From Candidatus Accumulibacter propinquus (lineage in GTDB: Bacteria; Pseudomonadota; Gammaproteobacteria; Burkholderiales; Rhodocyclaceae), in assembly GCA_016714935.1 (NCBI GenBank), contig JADKBU010000014.1, forward strand, positions 53,540-117,539: DNA of 64,000 bases, read 5' to 3'. Position 1 is the first letter of the stretch. Each line of letters begins with the position of its first letter. The translations under genes and the position numbers were made by a program. The notes beneath the pieces are model-generated. The model was not told where the DNA came from and made no database searches. It saw nothing but the letters and a program-made list of their open reading frames with translations. Below, in pieces: positions 1 to 10,298 of this stretch.

Positions 1-2372
1 TAGGCCCCGGAAAAATCCTCTTCCCGAATGCCATACAGGGCATACATCCAGCGATCCCAGACAAGCCGGTTTTCCGGTACCGCATAATCCCATACTCCGA
101 TTTGGGCTGAATCGGCGGCAAGTGATAGACGCTGGTTAAGCTGGACGACGTTGCGAGCAAGTTCCGCGGCAATTTCTTCGTTGTGCTTTCGCTCCGAAAT
201 ATCGCGCGACGACGCATACAAGAAGTTCTCGTCGGCGATCTCTATTTCTTTTGCATTGATTTCGACATCGATTACCGTGCCGTCCTTGCGTCGATGCCGG
301 GATCCAAACGTTGCCGGTGTTTTGAACAAATCCTGAATGACTTCCGGAATCTTTTCTTTCGGTATCTGCGCCTCCCAGTCCGCCGCATTGAAGCCACTGA
401 TCTCTTCGTCTGTATACCCCAGCATGGATGCGAACGAGCGACTGAACTGGACCAGGTTACCGTTTTGATCGAGGATATGGATGCCGTCACTGGCCGTTTC
501 GAGCAAGGCATGCAGGCGGGCGGATTCCTTGGCGAGCGCCATTTCAGAGGCGCGTCGCTCGGTGATGTCGGTGATGACTGAATACAGCAGCGCGTGCCCA
601 TCAATCTCCAGTGGGCAGGAGCGCACCTCGACCTGGCGGATCTCGCCGCTCGCCAGGCGGTGCTGAAAATAAAAGCAGTCTCGTTTCTCAGATGCAGCCA
701 AGTCCATCTCGGCCCTGATCTCATCTCGCGACAACTGATTGATTTCTGAAATCGACATGTTCCGCAGTTGTTCCCTGCCGTAGCCGTAGAACGTCGCAGC
801 GGACTCGTTGGCATCGACAATGGCGCCATCTTTCGGATCGATCAGCAGCATCGGCATCCTGGATCTCTCAAACAACGCTCGGTGGCGAGCCTCGCTTGCC
901 CTGAGCGATTCCTCAATATGCTTGCGCGCCGTGATGATGGCGCCTGTGCCGCGGTAGCCGGCAAAACAACCTGCCTTATCCACATGCGGTCTTCCGGAAA
1001 CAGCGATCCAGACTAAGTTCCCGCCCTTGTCGCGAATCTGGTACTCGAAATTCTTGAAGGGCTGGTGCGCGTCGAGTAGGGCAAGGTGTGCCTGAATGAG
1101 TTCCGGCGGATTGAGCGCATCCAGATCCAGCAGTTCCTTGCGACTCAGGCCGATCAACTGGGCCGGGGGCAGCCCATAGATCGCTTCAAAGTTGTCGGAA
1201 AAGTAACAGAAGCGGTGCTCTGCATCCGTCTCCCAAAACCAGTCGGAGGTGCTCTTTGAGAAGTCACGCGAACGCGCTTCGTCTTCCCGCAGTGTCTCGG
1301 TCATCTGCTGCGCCAGCACTTCGGCGCGGTGGCGACCGGTGGCCTGCTGTCTCAGCAGCAGGGCAAGCATGGCGCTGAACAGTGCGCCCGCAGCGAACAC
1401 CAGCCACTTCGACGAGCGGTCGAACGCCGCATCAAACTCGGGTGTACTGCGTACGCGCAGGGTCAACTCCCGACCTGATACCGATAGCGTCCGGGCGATG
1501 GAATAGCGACTCGCCACCGTGGCCACCTGGTCGGTCCCCAGAGTGGCTACATGATTGTCGGTGTCGTACAGCAGCATGTCGCCGGAGGTGCCTGGCAGCC
1601 CGTCGAAGAGTTCGAAATCCAAGCGGCGCGGCCCTACGCCGGGCATTGCCGCCAGCAACTCCGACATGACGATGGGCGCGTACAACAAGCCGACCAGCGA
1701 CGCGCGACGCTGGGCTGCGTTCGAGGGGCTGGTTCCCTTCGCGTACAGCGGAACATACAGCAGCACGCCGGGGGATTTGCGGTTGTCCTGCACCAGCGCG
1801 ATCGGCGCGGTGACGGTCGGCTCGCCGCTGTCGATGGCACGCTGTGCTGCGGCACGGCGGTTGGCTTCCGAGCCGATGTCGAGACCCTGGGCGCCGGCGT
1901 TGTTCGCCGCCGGCTCGATGAACTTGATGACGTACAGATCGTCGTGGTTCTTGTCCGCCAGTTGGCGAAGGGTGAATTCCGGTGCTTCGTCGGCCCGTTC
2001 GGCGGCCACGAAGGCGTCCACATCCCGGCGCATGACGCGCTGAATGAAGCCAAAGCCCCGCACCCCCGGGAAGTCTTGCACCAGGTCGCGCGACTCGACG
2101 TAGGCCCGAAACTCCGCGCGCTCCACGCTTTTGCTGGCAGCGAACAGGCCCCTGGCGCCGTTCAATCCGTCGACCGGGCGGCGAAAGCGCACGACGATCT
2201 CGCCGGAAAGGTGTTGGACGCTGCGCTGGAACTCGGCCTCGGTATTCAGGTCGATCTCATTTTGCCACCACCATGCGCCGCCAGCAGCAATGCATAGCCC
2301 GAGCAAGAACGTCACCCCGGCCAGGAGAGCGGGTACGGATCGCGGCAGTTGTCTATTCCATACAGACATCAT
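1..2372 (-). CDS. CHASE and multi-PAS sensor protein, C-terminus outside the window
   Basis: Reading down from the ATG pair at 2372/2369, the minus strand stays open to position 1, about 790 codons, so the output domain (GGDEF, EAL or kinase) cannot be seen. The protein has a membrane segment (about residues 12-30), an extracytoplasmic CHASE-type ligand-sensing domain (about 45-300, with RRPVDGLNGARGLFAAS), a second membrane segment (about 320-340), and PAS domains beginning near residues 376, 497, 620 and 748, with PAC-type ends such as DITERRAS and DISERKHN. The family couples periplasmic small-molecule sensing to cyclic-di-GMP turnover or phosphorelay. The start has only a weak ribosome site. 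An IS element lies about 170 bases upstream of the start and may separate the gene from older promoter sequence. Confidence 0.9.
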   Translation of the reverse strand, partial: MMSVWNRQLPRSVPALLAGVTFLLGLCIAAGGAWWWQNEIDLNTEAEFQRSVQHLSGEIVVRFRRPVDGLNGARGLFAASKSVERAEFRAYVESRDLVQDFPGVRGFGFIQRVMRRDVDAFVAAERADEAPEFTLRQLADKNHDDLYVIKFIEPAANNAGAQGLDIGSEANRRAAAQRAIDSGEPTVTAPIALVQDNRKSPGVLLYVPLYAKGTSPSNAAQRRASLVGLLYAPIVMSELLAAMPGVGPRRLDFELFDGLPGTSGDMLLYDTDNHVATLGTDQVATVASRYSIARTLSVSGRELTLRVRSTPEFDAAFDRSSKWLVFAAGALFSAMLALLLRQQATGRHRAEVLAQQMTETLREDEARSRDFSKSTSDWFWETDAEHRFCYFSDNFEAIYGLPPAQLIGLSRKELLDLDALNPPELIQAHLALLDAHQPFKNFEYQIRDKGGNLVWIAVSGRPHVDKAGCFAGYRGTGAIITARKHIEESLRASEARHRALFERSRMPMLLIDPKDGAIVDANESAATFYGYGREQLRNMSISEINQLSRDEIRAEMDLAASEKRDCFYFQHRLASGEIRQVEVRSCPLEIDGHALLYSVITDITERRASEMALAKESARLHALLETASDGIHILDQNGNLVQFSRSFASMLGYTDEEISGFNAADWEAQIPKEKIPEVIQDLFKTPATFGSRHRRKDGTVIDVEINAKEIEIADENFLYASSRDISERKHNEEIAAELARNVVQLNQRLSLAADSAQIGVWDYAVPENRLVWDRWMYALYGIREEDFSGA

Positions 2373-2542
2373 GGGATCCGTTCAGGGGAACATCGGGTTC
2401 GCTTGACGTCATGGTCAGGTCTGGTCAAGCAGCAGGATGAAGGTCTTCTGGAACTCAGATACCGTAAACGTTCACATCCCCTCCGTTTTTACGCTGCTGC
2501 CGGGATAGCGGGAAGCGGGGGAAAAGTGAGGTTCCCTCGGTT

Positions 2543-2561
2543 TTTCGTCTTCCAAAGGGTG
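2543..2561 (+). repeat. Terminal inverted repeat of the IS3 element, low-coordinate end
   Basis: TTTCGTCTTCCAAAGGGTG. It matches the reverse complement of 3774-3791 except for one extra A, and lies just outside the orfB stop. Confidence 0.75.
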
Positions 2562-2565
2562 GGGT

Positions 2566-3455
2566 TCATGCTACCTGTTTTTCCTGATCCTGCGTGCTGA
2601 GCCACTTCTCCATGAACTGAACAGGCGACAGGTAGCCCAGGCTCGAATGCTGGCGTTTCCAATTGTAGAACACCTCGATGTACTCAAAACTGGTGGCCTT
2701 CATGGCGGCATGGCTGGCATGACGTACGCCATGTACCCGCTCATTCTTGAAGCTGTTGAACCAACTCTCGGTGGGCGCATTATCCCGGCAGTTGCCCTTG
2801 CGGCTCATCGAACAGGTCATGCCATATTCCTTGAGCTTGTCCTGAAAGGTATGGCTGGCGTACTGGCTGCCGCGGTCGGAGTGATGCATCAGACCCGTGG
2901 CAGGCCGGCGGCGGAACCACGCCATGGTCAGGGCGTCCGTCACGATGTCTGCCGTCATGCGAGGCTTGAGTGACCAACCCACGACTTCCCGGTTGAACAA
3001 ATCCAGCACGATGGCCAGGTACAGCCAGCCTTCATCCGTCCATAAATACGTGATGTCCGAGGTCCAGACCTCATTGGGTGCCGTGGGCGTGAAATGGCGG
3101 GCCAGCAGATTCTCCGACACCGGGAGGGCATGGCGCGAATCCGTCGTCACCTTGTAGCGGCACTTGTGACGGGCGTGAATCCCGTTCTCGCGCATCAGCC
3201 TCTCTACCCGCTCCTTGCCCGCACAGAAGCCACGTCTTTGCAGTTCGCGCACCATGCGTGGGCTGCCATAGGCGCCCTTGAGTTCGGCATGAATGGCCTG
3301 GAAAGTGCCAGCATCTGCAGGTCCGTCAGCCCCTTGCGCTCCGCCACCCCGCCTCGCTTCGAGGCTCGGTAACCGCTGATACTCACCTTCAATGCCTCGC
3401 ACAGTTCCGACAACGCGAACTCCCGCCGATGCGAGTCAATCCAGGCGTACTTCAC
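2566..3455 (-). pseudogene. IS3-family transposase OrfB (DDE integrase), frameshifted
   Basis: The rve-type DDE transposase catalyses strand transfer. The N-terminal part starts at GTG 3455 (KYAWIDSHRREFALSELCEA) and runs to about 3303. The remainder (QAIHAELKGAYGSPRMVREL onward) continues one frame over and ends at 2566. Joining the two frames near 3298-3305 restores a normal OrfB of about 295 residues, so one base is missing there. The catalytic acidic residues are in the intact C-terminal part: D in VWTSDITYL, D in HHSDRGSQYAS and E in FNSFKNERVHG. A sequencing error is a possible alternative to a real mutation. Confidence 0.85.
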
Positions 3456-3742
3456 AGGGCATCCCTCGCGAAGTACGCCGCCGCTTTTTTTACTATTTCA
3501 AGCTCCCGCTTGAGTCGCGCGTTCTCGGCTCGCAGCCGTGACAGTTCCTTCTCTTCTGGCGTCACCATCCGGTTGCCCGCGCCGTTTGAGGTGCCCTTCG
3601 CCGCCGCCTTCACCCCGTTGCGCAAGGTCTGCTCGACCAGCCCCAATTCCTTTGCCACCCCTCCGACACTCTCGCCGGCCTTTACCCGCTTTACCGCCAG
3701 GCCCCTGAATTCCGGCGTGAATGCCGGCTTCGGTATCTTCAT
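3452..3742 (-). CDS. IS3-family transposase OrfA (helix-turn-helix subunit)
   Basis: A 96-residue protein with an N-terminal helix-turn-helix (about residues 9-50, with GGVAKELGLVEQTLRNGVKA) and a C-terminal leucine-zipper-like coiled coil (about 62-86, with ELSRLRAENARLKRELEIVKK). This is the usual OrfA, which binds the terminal repeats. The stop overlaps the GTG start of orfB in GTGA (3452-3455). A run of seven A residues near the end would allow -1 slippage to make the OrfAB transposase. Confidence 0.88.
   Translation of the reverse strand: MKIPKPAFTPEFRGLAVKRVKAGESVGGVAKELGLVEQTLRNGVKAAAKGTSNGAGNRMVTPEEKELSRLRAENARLKRELEIVKKAAAYFARDAL
3485..3491 (-). other. Slippery A7 site for -1 programmed frameshifting (OrfA/OrfAB)
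   Basis: The minus strand reads GTAAAAAAAGC. Zero-frame reading gives V-K-K-A. Slipping back one base on the A run enters the frame that continues without a stop into orfB (K-Y-A-W). IS3-family elements use such A-rich heptamers to make the fused transposase. I did not model a downstream stimulatory structure. Confidence 0.65.
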
Positions 3743-3773
3743 TTCTCGCTCCTAAAGTGACAGAATCCTACGT

Positions 3774-3791
3774 CACCCTTGGAAGACGAAA
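3774..3791 (-). repeat. Terminal inverted repeat of the IS3 element, high-coordinate end
   Basis: CACCCTTGGAAGACGAAA on the plus strand, the inverse of the repeat at 2543-2561. It lies about 30 bases upstream of the orfA start and 36 bases from the fadD stop codon. Confidence 0.75.
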
Positions 3792-3826
3792 TTTCGGGGG
3801 AAGCTCAGTGTCGTTCTAGCTGCCTT

Positions 3827-5503
3827 TCAGGCTTTTTGCAGGGCCTCGTCCCGCAATTCCCGGCGCAGAATCTTGCCGACGTTGGTCTTCGGCAGTTCGG
3901 CCCGGAATTCAACCTGACCGGGTACCTTGTAGCCTGTCAAATGCTCGCGACAATGGGCAATCAGCGCCTCGGCGGTCAGTGCGGGGTCTTTCTTGACGAC
4001 GAAAATCTTGACCGCCTCACCCGATTTGTCATGCGGCACGCCAACGGCAGCCACTTCCAGGACCCCTGGATGCTGCGCCACGACATCCTCGACCTCGTTG
4101 GGGTACACATTGAAACCCGAAACGAGGATCATGTCCTTTTTGCGGTCGACGATGCGAACGAAGCCTGTCTCGTCCATCACCGCGATGTCGCCGGTCAGCA
4201 GAAAACCGTCAGGCATGATGACCTTGGCGGTCTCTTCAGGACGATTGTAATAACCCTTCATCACCTGCGGACCCCGTATGCAGAGTTCGCCACGTTCACC
4301 GAGGGGAACATCGACCCCGGCATCGTTGCGAATCGCCACTTCGGTAGACGAAATCGGCAAGCCGATCGCGCCGGTATAGGCAGGAATGTCGAGCGGATTG
4401 ATGGTCGCGGCCGGCGACGTTTCGGTCAGACCATAGGCCTCGATCAGGGGCTTACCGGTCACCTGCTTCCACTTTTCGGCGACTGCCCTCTGTACCGCCA
4501 TGCCGCCGCCGAGAGTGACTTTCAGCTTGCTGAAATCGAGGGCGCAGAAGGCGTCATTGTTGAGCAGGGCATTGAACAGGGTGTTGACTCCGGTGATCAC
4601 CGTAAACGGATGCTTGCCCATCTCCGCGACAAAGCCCGGAATATCGCGCGGATTGGTGATCAACAGATTGCTGGCGCCGATCTTGAAAAAGGTGAAACAG
4701 TTCGCCGTCAGCGCGAAGATATGATACAGAGGTAGCGCGGTGACCACGAGGTGTTGCTCGGTCCCGAGCGCAGGCTTGATCCACGCGTGCGCCTGTGCCA
4801 GGTTTGACAGAATGTTGCGATGAATCAGCATGGCTCCCTTCGACAGGCCTGTCGTACCCCCGGTGTACTGCAGAAACGCAAGGTCGTCCTGAGTGACGGT
4901 AACCGCCTTCAGTTCACCCGCCCCCCCCTTGGCGATGGCGGTGCGGAAATTGACTGCACGCGGCAGGCTCCACGCCGGGATCATTTTCTTGACATACTTG
5001 ACCACGAAGTTGACAACCGCGCCTTTGGGAAAACCGAGCATGTCGCCAAGACGGGCAATCACAATATGCTTGACCGGTGTCCTGTCCAGAACCTGCTCCA
5101 GTGTCACCGCGAAGTTTTCGAGGATCACGATCACTTCCGCACCTGCATCCTTGAGCTGATGCTCCAGTTCACGCGGCGTATACAGCGGATTGACGTTCAC
5201 CACCACGTAACCCGCACGCAAGGCGCCAAAAATGGAAATCGGATACTGCAGGACGTTGGGCATCATCACTGCCACACGTGAGCCCTGGGGCAGCTTCAGG
5301 ACCGATTGCAGGTAGGCAGCAAAATCCCTTGACAGCTTGTCGAGTTCGCCATAGGTGATCTCGACGCCCATGTTGATGTAAGCGACGCGGTCGCGGTACT
5401 GTGCCACGCTCTTTTCGAAGAGTTCGCCAAGCGACTGAAACTCGCTCAAGTCAATCTCGGCCGGCACACCTTTCTGATAGCTCTTTAGCCAAATCTTCTC
5501 CAC
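3827..5503 (-). CDS. fadD: Long-chain fatty acid-CoA ligase
   Basis: Activates free long-chain fatty acids to acyl-CoA with ATP at the inner face of the membrane, feeding beta-oxidation and possibly wax-ester synthesis. The 558-residue protein has the AMP-binding P-loop YTGGTTGLSKGAM (about 210-222), YGLTETSP (about 354) and the FACS signature region GDIAVMDETGFVRIVDRKKD (about 437-456). The frame is open further upstream to an ATG at 5536, but GGAGGAGAACAG precedes GTG 5503, and the protein from there (EKIWLKSYQKGVPAEI) aligns with the known E. coli FadD N-terminus, so I chose 5503. The IS3 element begins 34 bases past the stop. Confidence 0.95.
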   Translation of the reverse strand: MEKIWLKSYQKGVPAEIDLSEFQSLGELFEKSVAQYRDRVAYINMGVEITYGELDKLSRDFAAYLQSVLKLPQGSRVAVMMPNVLQYPISIFGALRAGYVVVNVNPLYTPRELEHQLKDAGAEVIVILENFAVTLEQVLDRTPVKHIVIARLGDMLGFPKGAVVNFVVKYVKKMIPAWSLPRAVNFRTAIAKGGAGELKAVTVTQDDLAFLQYTGGTTGLSKGAMLIHRNILSNLAQAHAWIKPALGTEQHLVVTALPLYHIFALTANCFTFFKIGASNLLITNPRDIPGFVAEMGKHPFTVITGVNTLFNALLNNDAFCALDFSKLKVTLGGGMAVQRAVAEKWKQVTGKPLIEAYGLTETSPAATINPLDIPAYTGAIGLPISSTEVAIRNDAGVDVPLGERGELCIRGPQVMKGYYNRPEETAKVIMPDGFLLTGDIAVMDETGFVRIVDRKKDMILVSGFNVYPNEVEDVVAQHPGVLEVAAVGVPHDKSGEAVKIFVVKKDPALTAEALIAHCREHLTGYKVPGQVEFRAELPKTNVGKILRRELRDEALQKA

Positions 5504-5812
5504 CTGTTCTCCTCCGGGGTTACTTGGTCTCTCCATGGATCGTATCGATCGATGTCTTCGTCAGCGCTGCCTACTGGCCATCCGCCCACGCGCGGGCTGC
5601 CGCTTGCGAAACGCTACGGGGTTCATTCTAATGGATTTTTTACTCTGACGGGCCCCTTGAACGTGATTCCAGGGGTACTCGCAGCACCTGTGGCGACAAG
5701 TGGCGCGGACGAACAAGGCTCATGCACCCGGATTCGACACGGAAGCTGGCACCGCTAACGGCAGCACTTTGGCCGGAGGACCGGCCACCAGCGCCGCTGC
5801 CGACACCAGGAA
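5504..5812. other. Intergenic region between fdxA and fadD
   Basis: This 309-base stretch lies between the fdxA stop and the fadD start, both on the minus strand. It must hold the fadD promoter unless the genes are co-transcribed. I see no convincing coding frame, tRNA, strong terminator or FadR-like palindrome in it. Confidence 0.5.
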
Positions 5813-6136
5813 TCAGCGCTGCAGGTACTTGAGCTTGCCCGGCTTGTTATTCCACTCGTCGGCGTCGGCCAGGGGTTCCGTGCGCTCGACGATGACCGGC
5901 CAGGTACTGGCCAATTCGGCATTGAGCGCGATGAACTGACGCTGCGCCTCGGGCACATCGTCTTCGGCAAAAATGGCTTCTGCCGGACATTCCGGAACGC
6001 ACAAGGTGCAATCGATGCACTCCTCCGGGTCGATCACCAGGAAGTTCGGACCCTCATGGAAACAGTCGACGGGACAAACATCAACGCAGTCCGTGAATTT
6101 GCATTTGATACAGTTTTCAGTAACAACGTAAGTCAT
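5813..6136 (-). CDS. fdxA: 7Fe ferredoxin FdxA
   Basis: A 107-residue electron carrier. The N-terminal half carries two clustered cysteine motifs for a [3Fe-4S] and a [4Fe-4S] cluster (CIKCKFTDCVDVCPVDCF and CIDCTLCVPECP). The C-terminal tail is the extended helix typical of Azotobacter-type FdxA. It is divergent from trxA, with about 185 bases between the two starts. Because no flavoprotein sulfite reductase subunit is seen in this window, a ferredoxin such as this could serve CysI, but that is only inference. Confidence 0.93.
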   Translation of the reverse strand: MTYVVTENCIKCKFTDCVDVCPVDCFHEGPNFLVIDPEECIDCTLCVPECPAEAIFAEDDVPEAQRQFIALNAELASTWPVIVERTEPLADADEWNNKPGKLKYLQR

Positions 6137-6320
6137 CGTCGCGCTTCTACAGATTCAGACGGCAAAGACTATAACGTATTTGGCGCTGAGGAGACAGACC
6201 TACGCCTTCCCTTGGGAGGATTTTTTCGCTAGCATTGCGGGGCTGGTTACGAGCGCGGCTAGTTCCGCTCAATCCCAACGCCCGCTACGCATCCCATCCC
6301 AGATCCCGCAAGAGGTTTTA

Positions 6321-6647
6321 ATGAGCGAACACATCCACCACGTTACGGACAACAGCTTCGGCACCGAGGTACTTCAATCGGAGGAACCTGTTCTCGTTGA
6401 TTACTGGGCCGAATGGTGCGGTCCGTGCAAGATGATTGCGCCACTCCTGGACGATGTCGCCAACGACTATGCGGGTCGCCTCAAAGTAGTCAAGCTGAAC
6501 ATCGACGACAATCAAAGGACACCTGCCAATTATGGCATCCGTGGCATCCCGACGCTGATGCTGTTCAAGAACGGCAACGTTGAAGCAACGAAGGTCGGCG
6601 CCCTTTCGAGATCGCAACTGATCACCTTCATTGACAGCAACCTCTAA
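6321..6647 (+). CDS. trxA: Thioredoxin
   Basis: A 108-residue cytoplasmic disulfide reductase with the active-site motif WCGPCK (about residues 33-38) and the cis-proline loop GIRGIPTLMLFKNG. I placed the start at ATG 6321, preceded by AGAGG. The frame is open upstream from 6180, but that extension has no thioredoxin similarity. It lies directly upstream of rho, as in many proteobacteria, with a 195-base leader between them. Likely electron acceptors include ribonucleotide reductase and the CysH-type reductase encoded at 31.7 kb. Confidence 0.95.
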   Translation: MSEHIHHVTDNSFGTEVLQSEEPVLVDYWAEWCGPCKMIAPLLDDVANDYAGRLKVVKLNIDDNQRTPANYGIRGIPTLMLFKNGNVEATKVGALSRSQLITFIDSNL

Positions 6648-6842
6648 AGTCGATACCCTCATTGTCTGGAGGTTCGCTGGGTGCAACACCTGACCCACAG
6701 CAACTGACGAGCCCGCACAGAACCTTCAGGCGTCCTCCCCCTTTAGCATTACCCTGCCGGCCCCACGGCACTTCGCTTGGCACGCGTTGCATTTGCGACG
6801 ACGCGCGGCGCGTTTGCTTCTTCCCCTCTTCGTCTTCAGCAC

Positions 6843-8099
<1,257 letters not shown>

Positions 8100-8298
8100 A
8101 CACTTTCCGCAAGCAACGCGGTTGTCGGACCGCCGACCCCGTACGGCGGTTCCGGGATGTGCCAGAATGCGAAGCTTCTGACATCGGAATTGCAGAGCAG
8201 CCGGAAATCGTCGATAATGATTGTTTTTATTGCCTAGTGTGTCGGTCCTTGCCTCCTTGGGCTCGACCGACTGGTCCAACATACAGGAATAGCACCAG

Positions 8299-8514
8299 AT
8301 GAAAGCCAACATCCATCCTGCATACAACGAAATCGCGGTGACCTGCTCCTGCGGCAACACCTTCACGACCCGATCGACGATGAAGAAGGCGCTGCATGTC
8401 GAGGTGTGCGCGGCCTGCCATCCGTTCTACACCGGCAAACAGAAGATCATTGATACGGCTGGCCGCGTCGAGAAGTTCAATCAGAAGTACGGTGCGATGC
8501 GCAAGCCGGCCTAG
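8299..8514 (+). CDS. rpmE: 50S ribosomal protein L31, zinc-binding type
   Basis: A 71-residue ribosomal protein with the four zinc-ligand cysteines of the C+ type of L31 (CSCG near residues 16-19 and CAAC near 37-40). Such proteins bridge the large and small subunits and act as a zinc reserve. It follows rho after a 199-base gap and is closed by a strong intrinsic terminator at 8541-8562. The gap holds a GC hairpin (8129-8150) without a U tract, which could be part of a leader. Confidence 0.95.
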   Translation: MKANIHPAYNEIAVTCSCGNTFTTRSTMKKALHVEVCAACHPFYTGKQKIIDTAGRVEKFNQKYGAMRKPA

Positions 8515-8540
8515 GCCAGAATCGATTCGTCGAGAAAAAA

Positions 8541-8562
8541 GGCAGCTCACGGCTGCCTTTTT
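8541..8562 (+). terminator. Intrinsic terminator after rpmE
   Basis: Six-base-pair stem GGCAGC/GCTGCC with loop TCACG, followed by TTTTT and preceded by an A run, so it could work in both directions. It lies 27 bases past the rpmE stop. Confidence 0.85.
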
Positions 8563-8599
8563 CATTTCCGTCGACGAGCCAGTTCAGCAGCAAGTTCAA

Positions 8600-10264
8600 G
8601 TGCCCTTTCAAGCAGAACGTCCCCGCCACAGGGGGATTCCACTGCCGCCCAGCGGCTGGACCCTGGCGGTTCTGCTCGTCCTTTATATTTTCACCGGCCT
8701 GATCGGCCACGATCCGTGGAAGAACGACGACGCAGTCACCATCGGCGTGGTCCATGATCTGGTCTCCAACGGCAACTGGCTGACACCCAGCCTGGCAGGT
8801 CACCCCTACCCCGACGCCCCCCTCTACTACTGGGTGGCGGCGGCCAGCGCTCACCTGTTGTCCTGGCTCTTGCCCCTGCATGAGGCAGCACGTCTGGCCA
8901 GCGGTGTATTCACACTCCTCGCCCTAGGCTGCACGCTCCTTGCCGCGCGCGAGTTGCATGACCGCGAACAGGCTCCGGCGGCACCGCTGCTTCTGGCCGG
9001 CAGCATTGGTTTCCTGTTCCATGCGCACGAGGCGCAGCCGATGTTGGCAACCCTGACGGCACACACGGCCGCCTACTGGGGGCTGACACAGATCGACAGG
9101 CGCCCCCTGCGAGGCGCTTGCTGGTTCGGGTCGGCACTGGGACTGGGTTTCCTTGCCAACGGCCTGGCGCCGATGCTGCCGCTGCTGCCGGTGGCAGCCT
9201 TCGTGGTCTGGCGATCACAGCACCGCCAGCGCTCGGCACTGCTGCTGCTGGGTTCGCTGCTGCTGAGTTGCATGCTTGCCGGAGCATGGCTGGCGGCATT
9301 GTTCGCGACCTCACCCGATTACCTCGCGGCATTCTGGCAGGGCGAGTTGACCCAACTCAGCGGCAGCGTGCAACCACTGCTCAGCCTGCAACGCCTGTTG
9401 CTGATGTTGCCCTGGTACGCCTGGCCAGCCCTGCCCCTCGCCGGCTGGACACTATGGGCGAAACGCCGCCAGTTGGCGACGACCCCTCTGGCTTTGCCGA
9501 TGTTCGCTTTCCTGGTGGCGCTACTGGTGGTCAGTGTCTGGTTGGGAGCACGCAGTGCCCCGGCGCTGCTGTTGCTGCCACCGCTGGTGCTGCTCGCCGT
9601 TCCGGGCGTCACCTCACTTCGGCGCGGTGCCGCAAACGCATTTGACTGGTTCGGCATGATCACCTTCAGTTTCTTTGCCGCGCTCACCTGGATTGCCTGG
9701 TGCGCAATGGTATTTGGCTGGCCGGCAAGGCTCGCCAAGCAGGCTGTCCGCCTGGCGCCAGGTTTCGTTGGTCACTTCAATGTATTCGCTGCCGGCCTTG
9801 CCCTGCTGGCGACGCTGGTCTGGTGCTGGATGATTGTCACCAGTCCCCGCTCACCGATGCGCGGTATCATGCACTGGATGAGCGGCCTGACGCTGCTGTG
9901 GCTCCTGATTGCGACGCTGTGGATGCCGTGGATCGACTACGGAAAGACCTATCGTCAGGTATCGGGCTCCCTGTCCAGGGCACTTCCCGAAAGACGCGAA
10001 TGCATCGCCAGTGCCAACCTCGCCGATTCTCTTCTCGCCTCTCTGGACTATTTCGACGATATCCGCACGTTGCCGGCAAAATCGATTGCCGGCAAGAGGT
10101 GTGACTTGCTGCTGGTGCATGGCTCGGTCAAAGACGGCAACATCTCGGTGGCTGGCGGCTGGCGCCAAATCTGGGAGGGTGGTCGTCCAGCCGAGCGCCG
10201 TGATGCCGAAAAACTACACCTTTACAGGCGGGAGGAGGGAAAAAAAGGGCCGCCGGGCAAGTGA
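8600..10264 (+). CDS. Membrane glycosyltransferase of the ArnT/PMT type
   Basis: About 554 residues with roughly 11-12 hydrophobic segments. An early periplasmic loop has the acidic pattern GHDPWKNDD, like the Asp/Glu motif of GT39/ArnT-type enzymes that move sugars from polyprenyl phosphate to lipid or protein acceptors outside the membrane. The frame is open back into rpmE, but a start before the rpmE terminator is unlikely. GTG 8600 is the first reasonable start after the hairpin; its ribosome site is poor, so the N-terminus is uncertain. The C-terminal soluble part (about 490-554) contains two cysteines. Substrate unknown. Confidence 0.75.
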   Translation: MPFQAERPRHRGIPLPPSGWTLAVLLVLYIFTGLIGHDPWKNDDAVTIGVVHDLVSNGNWLTPSLAGHPYPDAPLYYWVAAASAHLLSWLLPLHEAARLASGVFTLLALGCTLLAARELHDREQAPAAPLLLAGSIGFLFHAHEAQPMLATLTAHTAAYWGLTQIDRRPLRGACWFGSALGLGFLANGLAPMLPLLPVAAFVVWRSQHRQRSALLLLGSLLLSCMLAGAWLAALFATSPDYLAAFWQGELTQLSGSVQPLLSLQRLLLMLPWYAWPALPLAGWTLWAKRRQLATTPLALPMFAFLVALLVVSVWLGARSAPALLLLPPLVLLAVPGVTSLRRGAANAFDWFGMITFSFFAALTWIAWCAMVFGWPARLAKQAVRLAPGFVGHFNVFAAGLALLATLVWCWMIVTSPRSPMRGIMHWMSGLTLLWLLIATLWMPWIDYGKTYRQVSGSLSRALPERRECIASANLADSLLASLDYFDDIRTLPAKSIAGKRCDLLLVHGSVKDGNISVAGGWRQIWEGGRPAERRDAEKLHLYRREEGKKGPPGK

Positions 10265-10298
10265 CGTACACGCAACGCAAGTCGCCGCTGTCACCGCC

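Larger units (their letters stand above)
2541..3793 (-). mobile_element. IS3-family insertion sequence with a damaged transposase
   Basis: About 1.25 kb with the IS3 layout: orfA, a poly-A slippery site, then orfB in the -1 frame, all on the minus strand, bounded by imperfect terminal inverted repeats (2543-2561 and 3774-3791). The ends given are estimates because the outermost bases and the target duplication could not be fixed by eye. It sits between the 3' end of fadD and the 5' end of the sensor gene and interrupts neither. orfB carries a one-base frame disruption near 3300, so this copy is probably not autonomous unless that is a sequencing error. Confidence 0.85.

Noticed and set aside
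8129..8150. GC-rich hairpin between rho and rpmE as an intrinsic terminator
   Set aside because: ACCGCC/GGCGGT can pair, but no T tract follows on either strand. It may be a leader structure.
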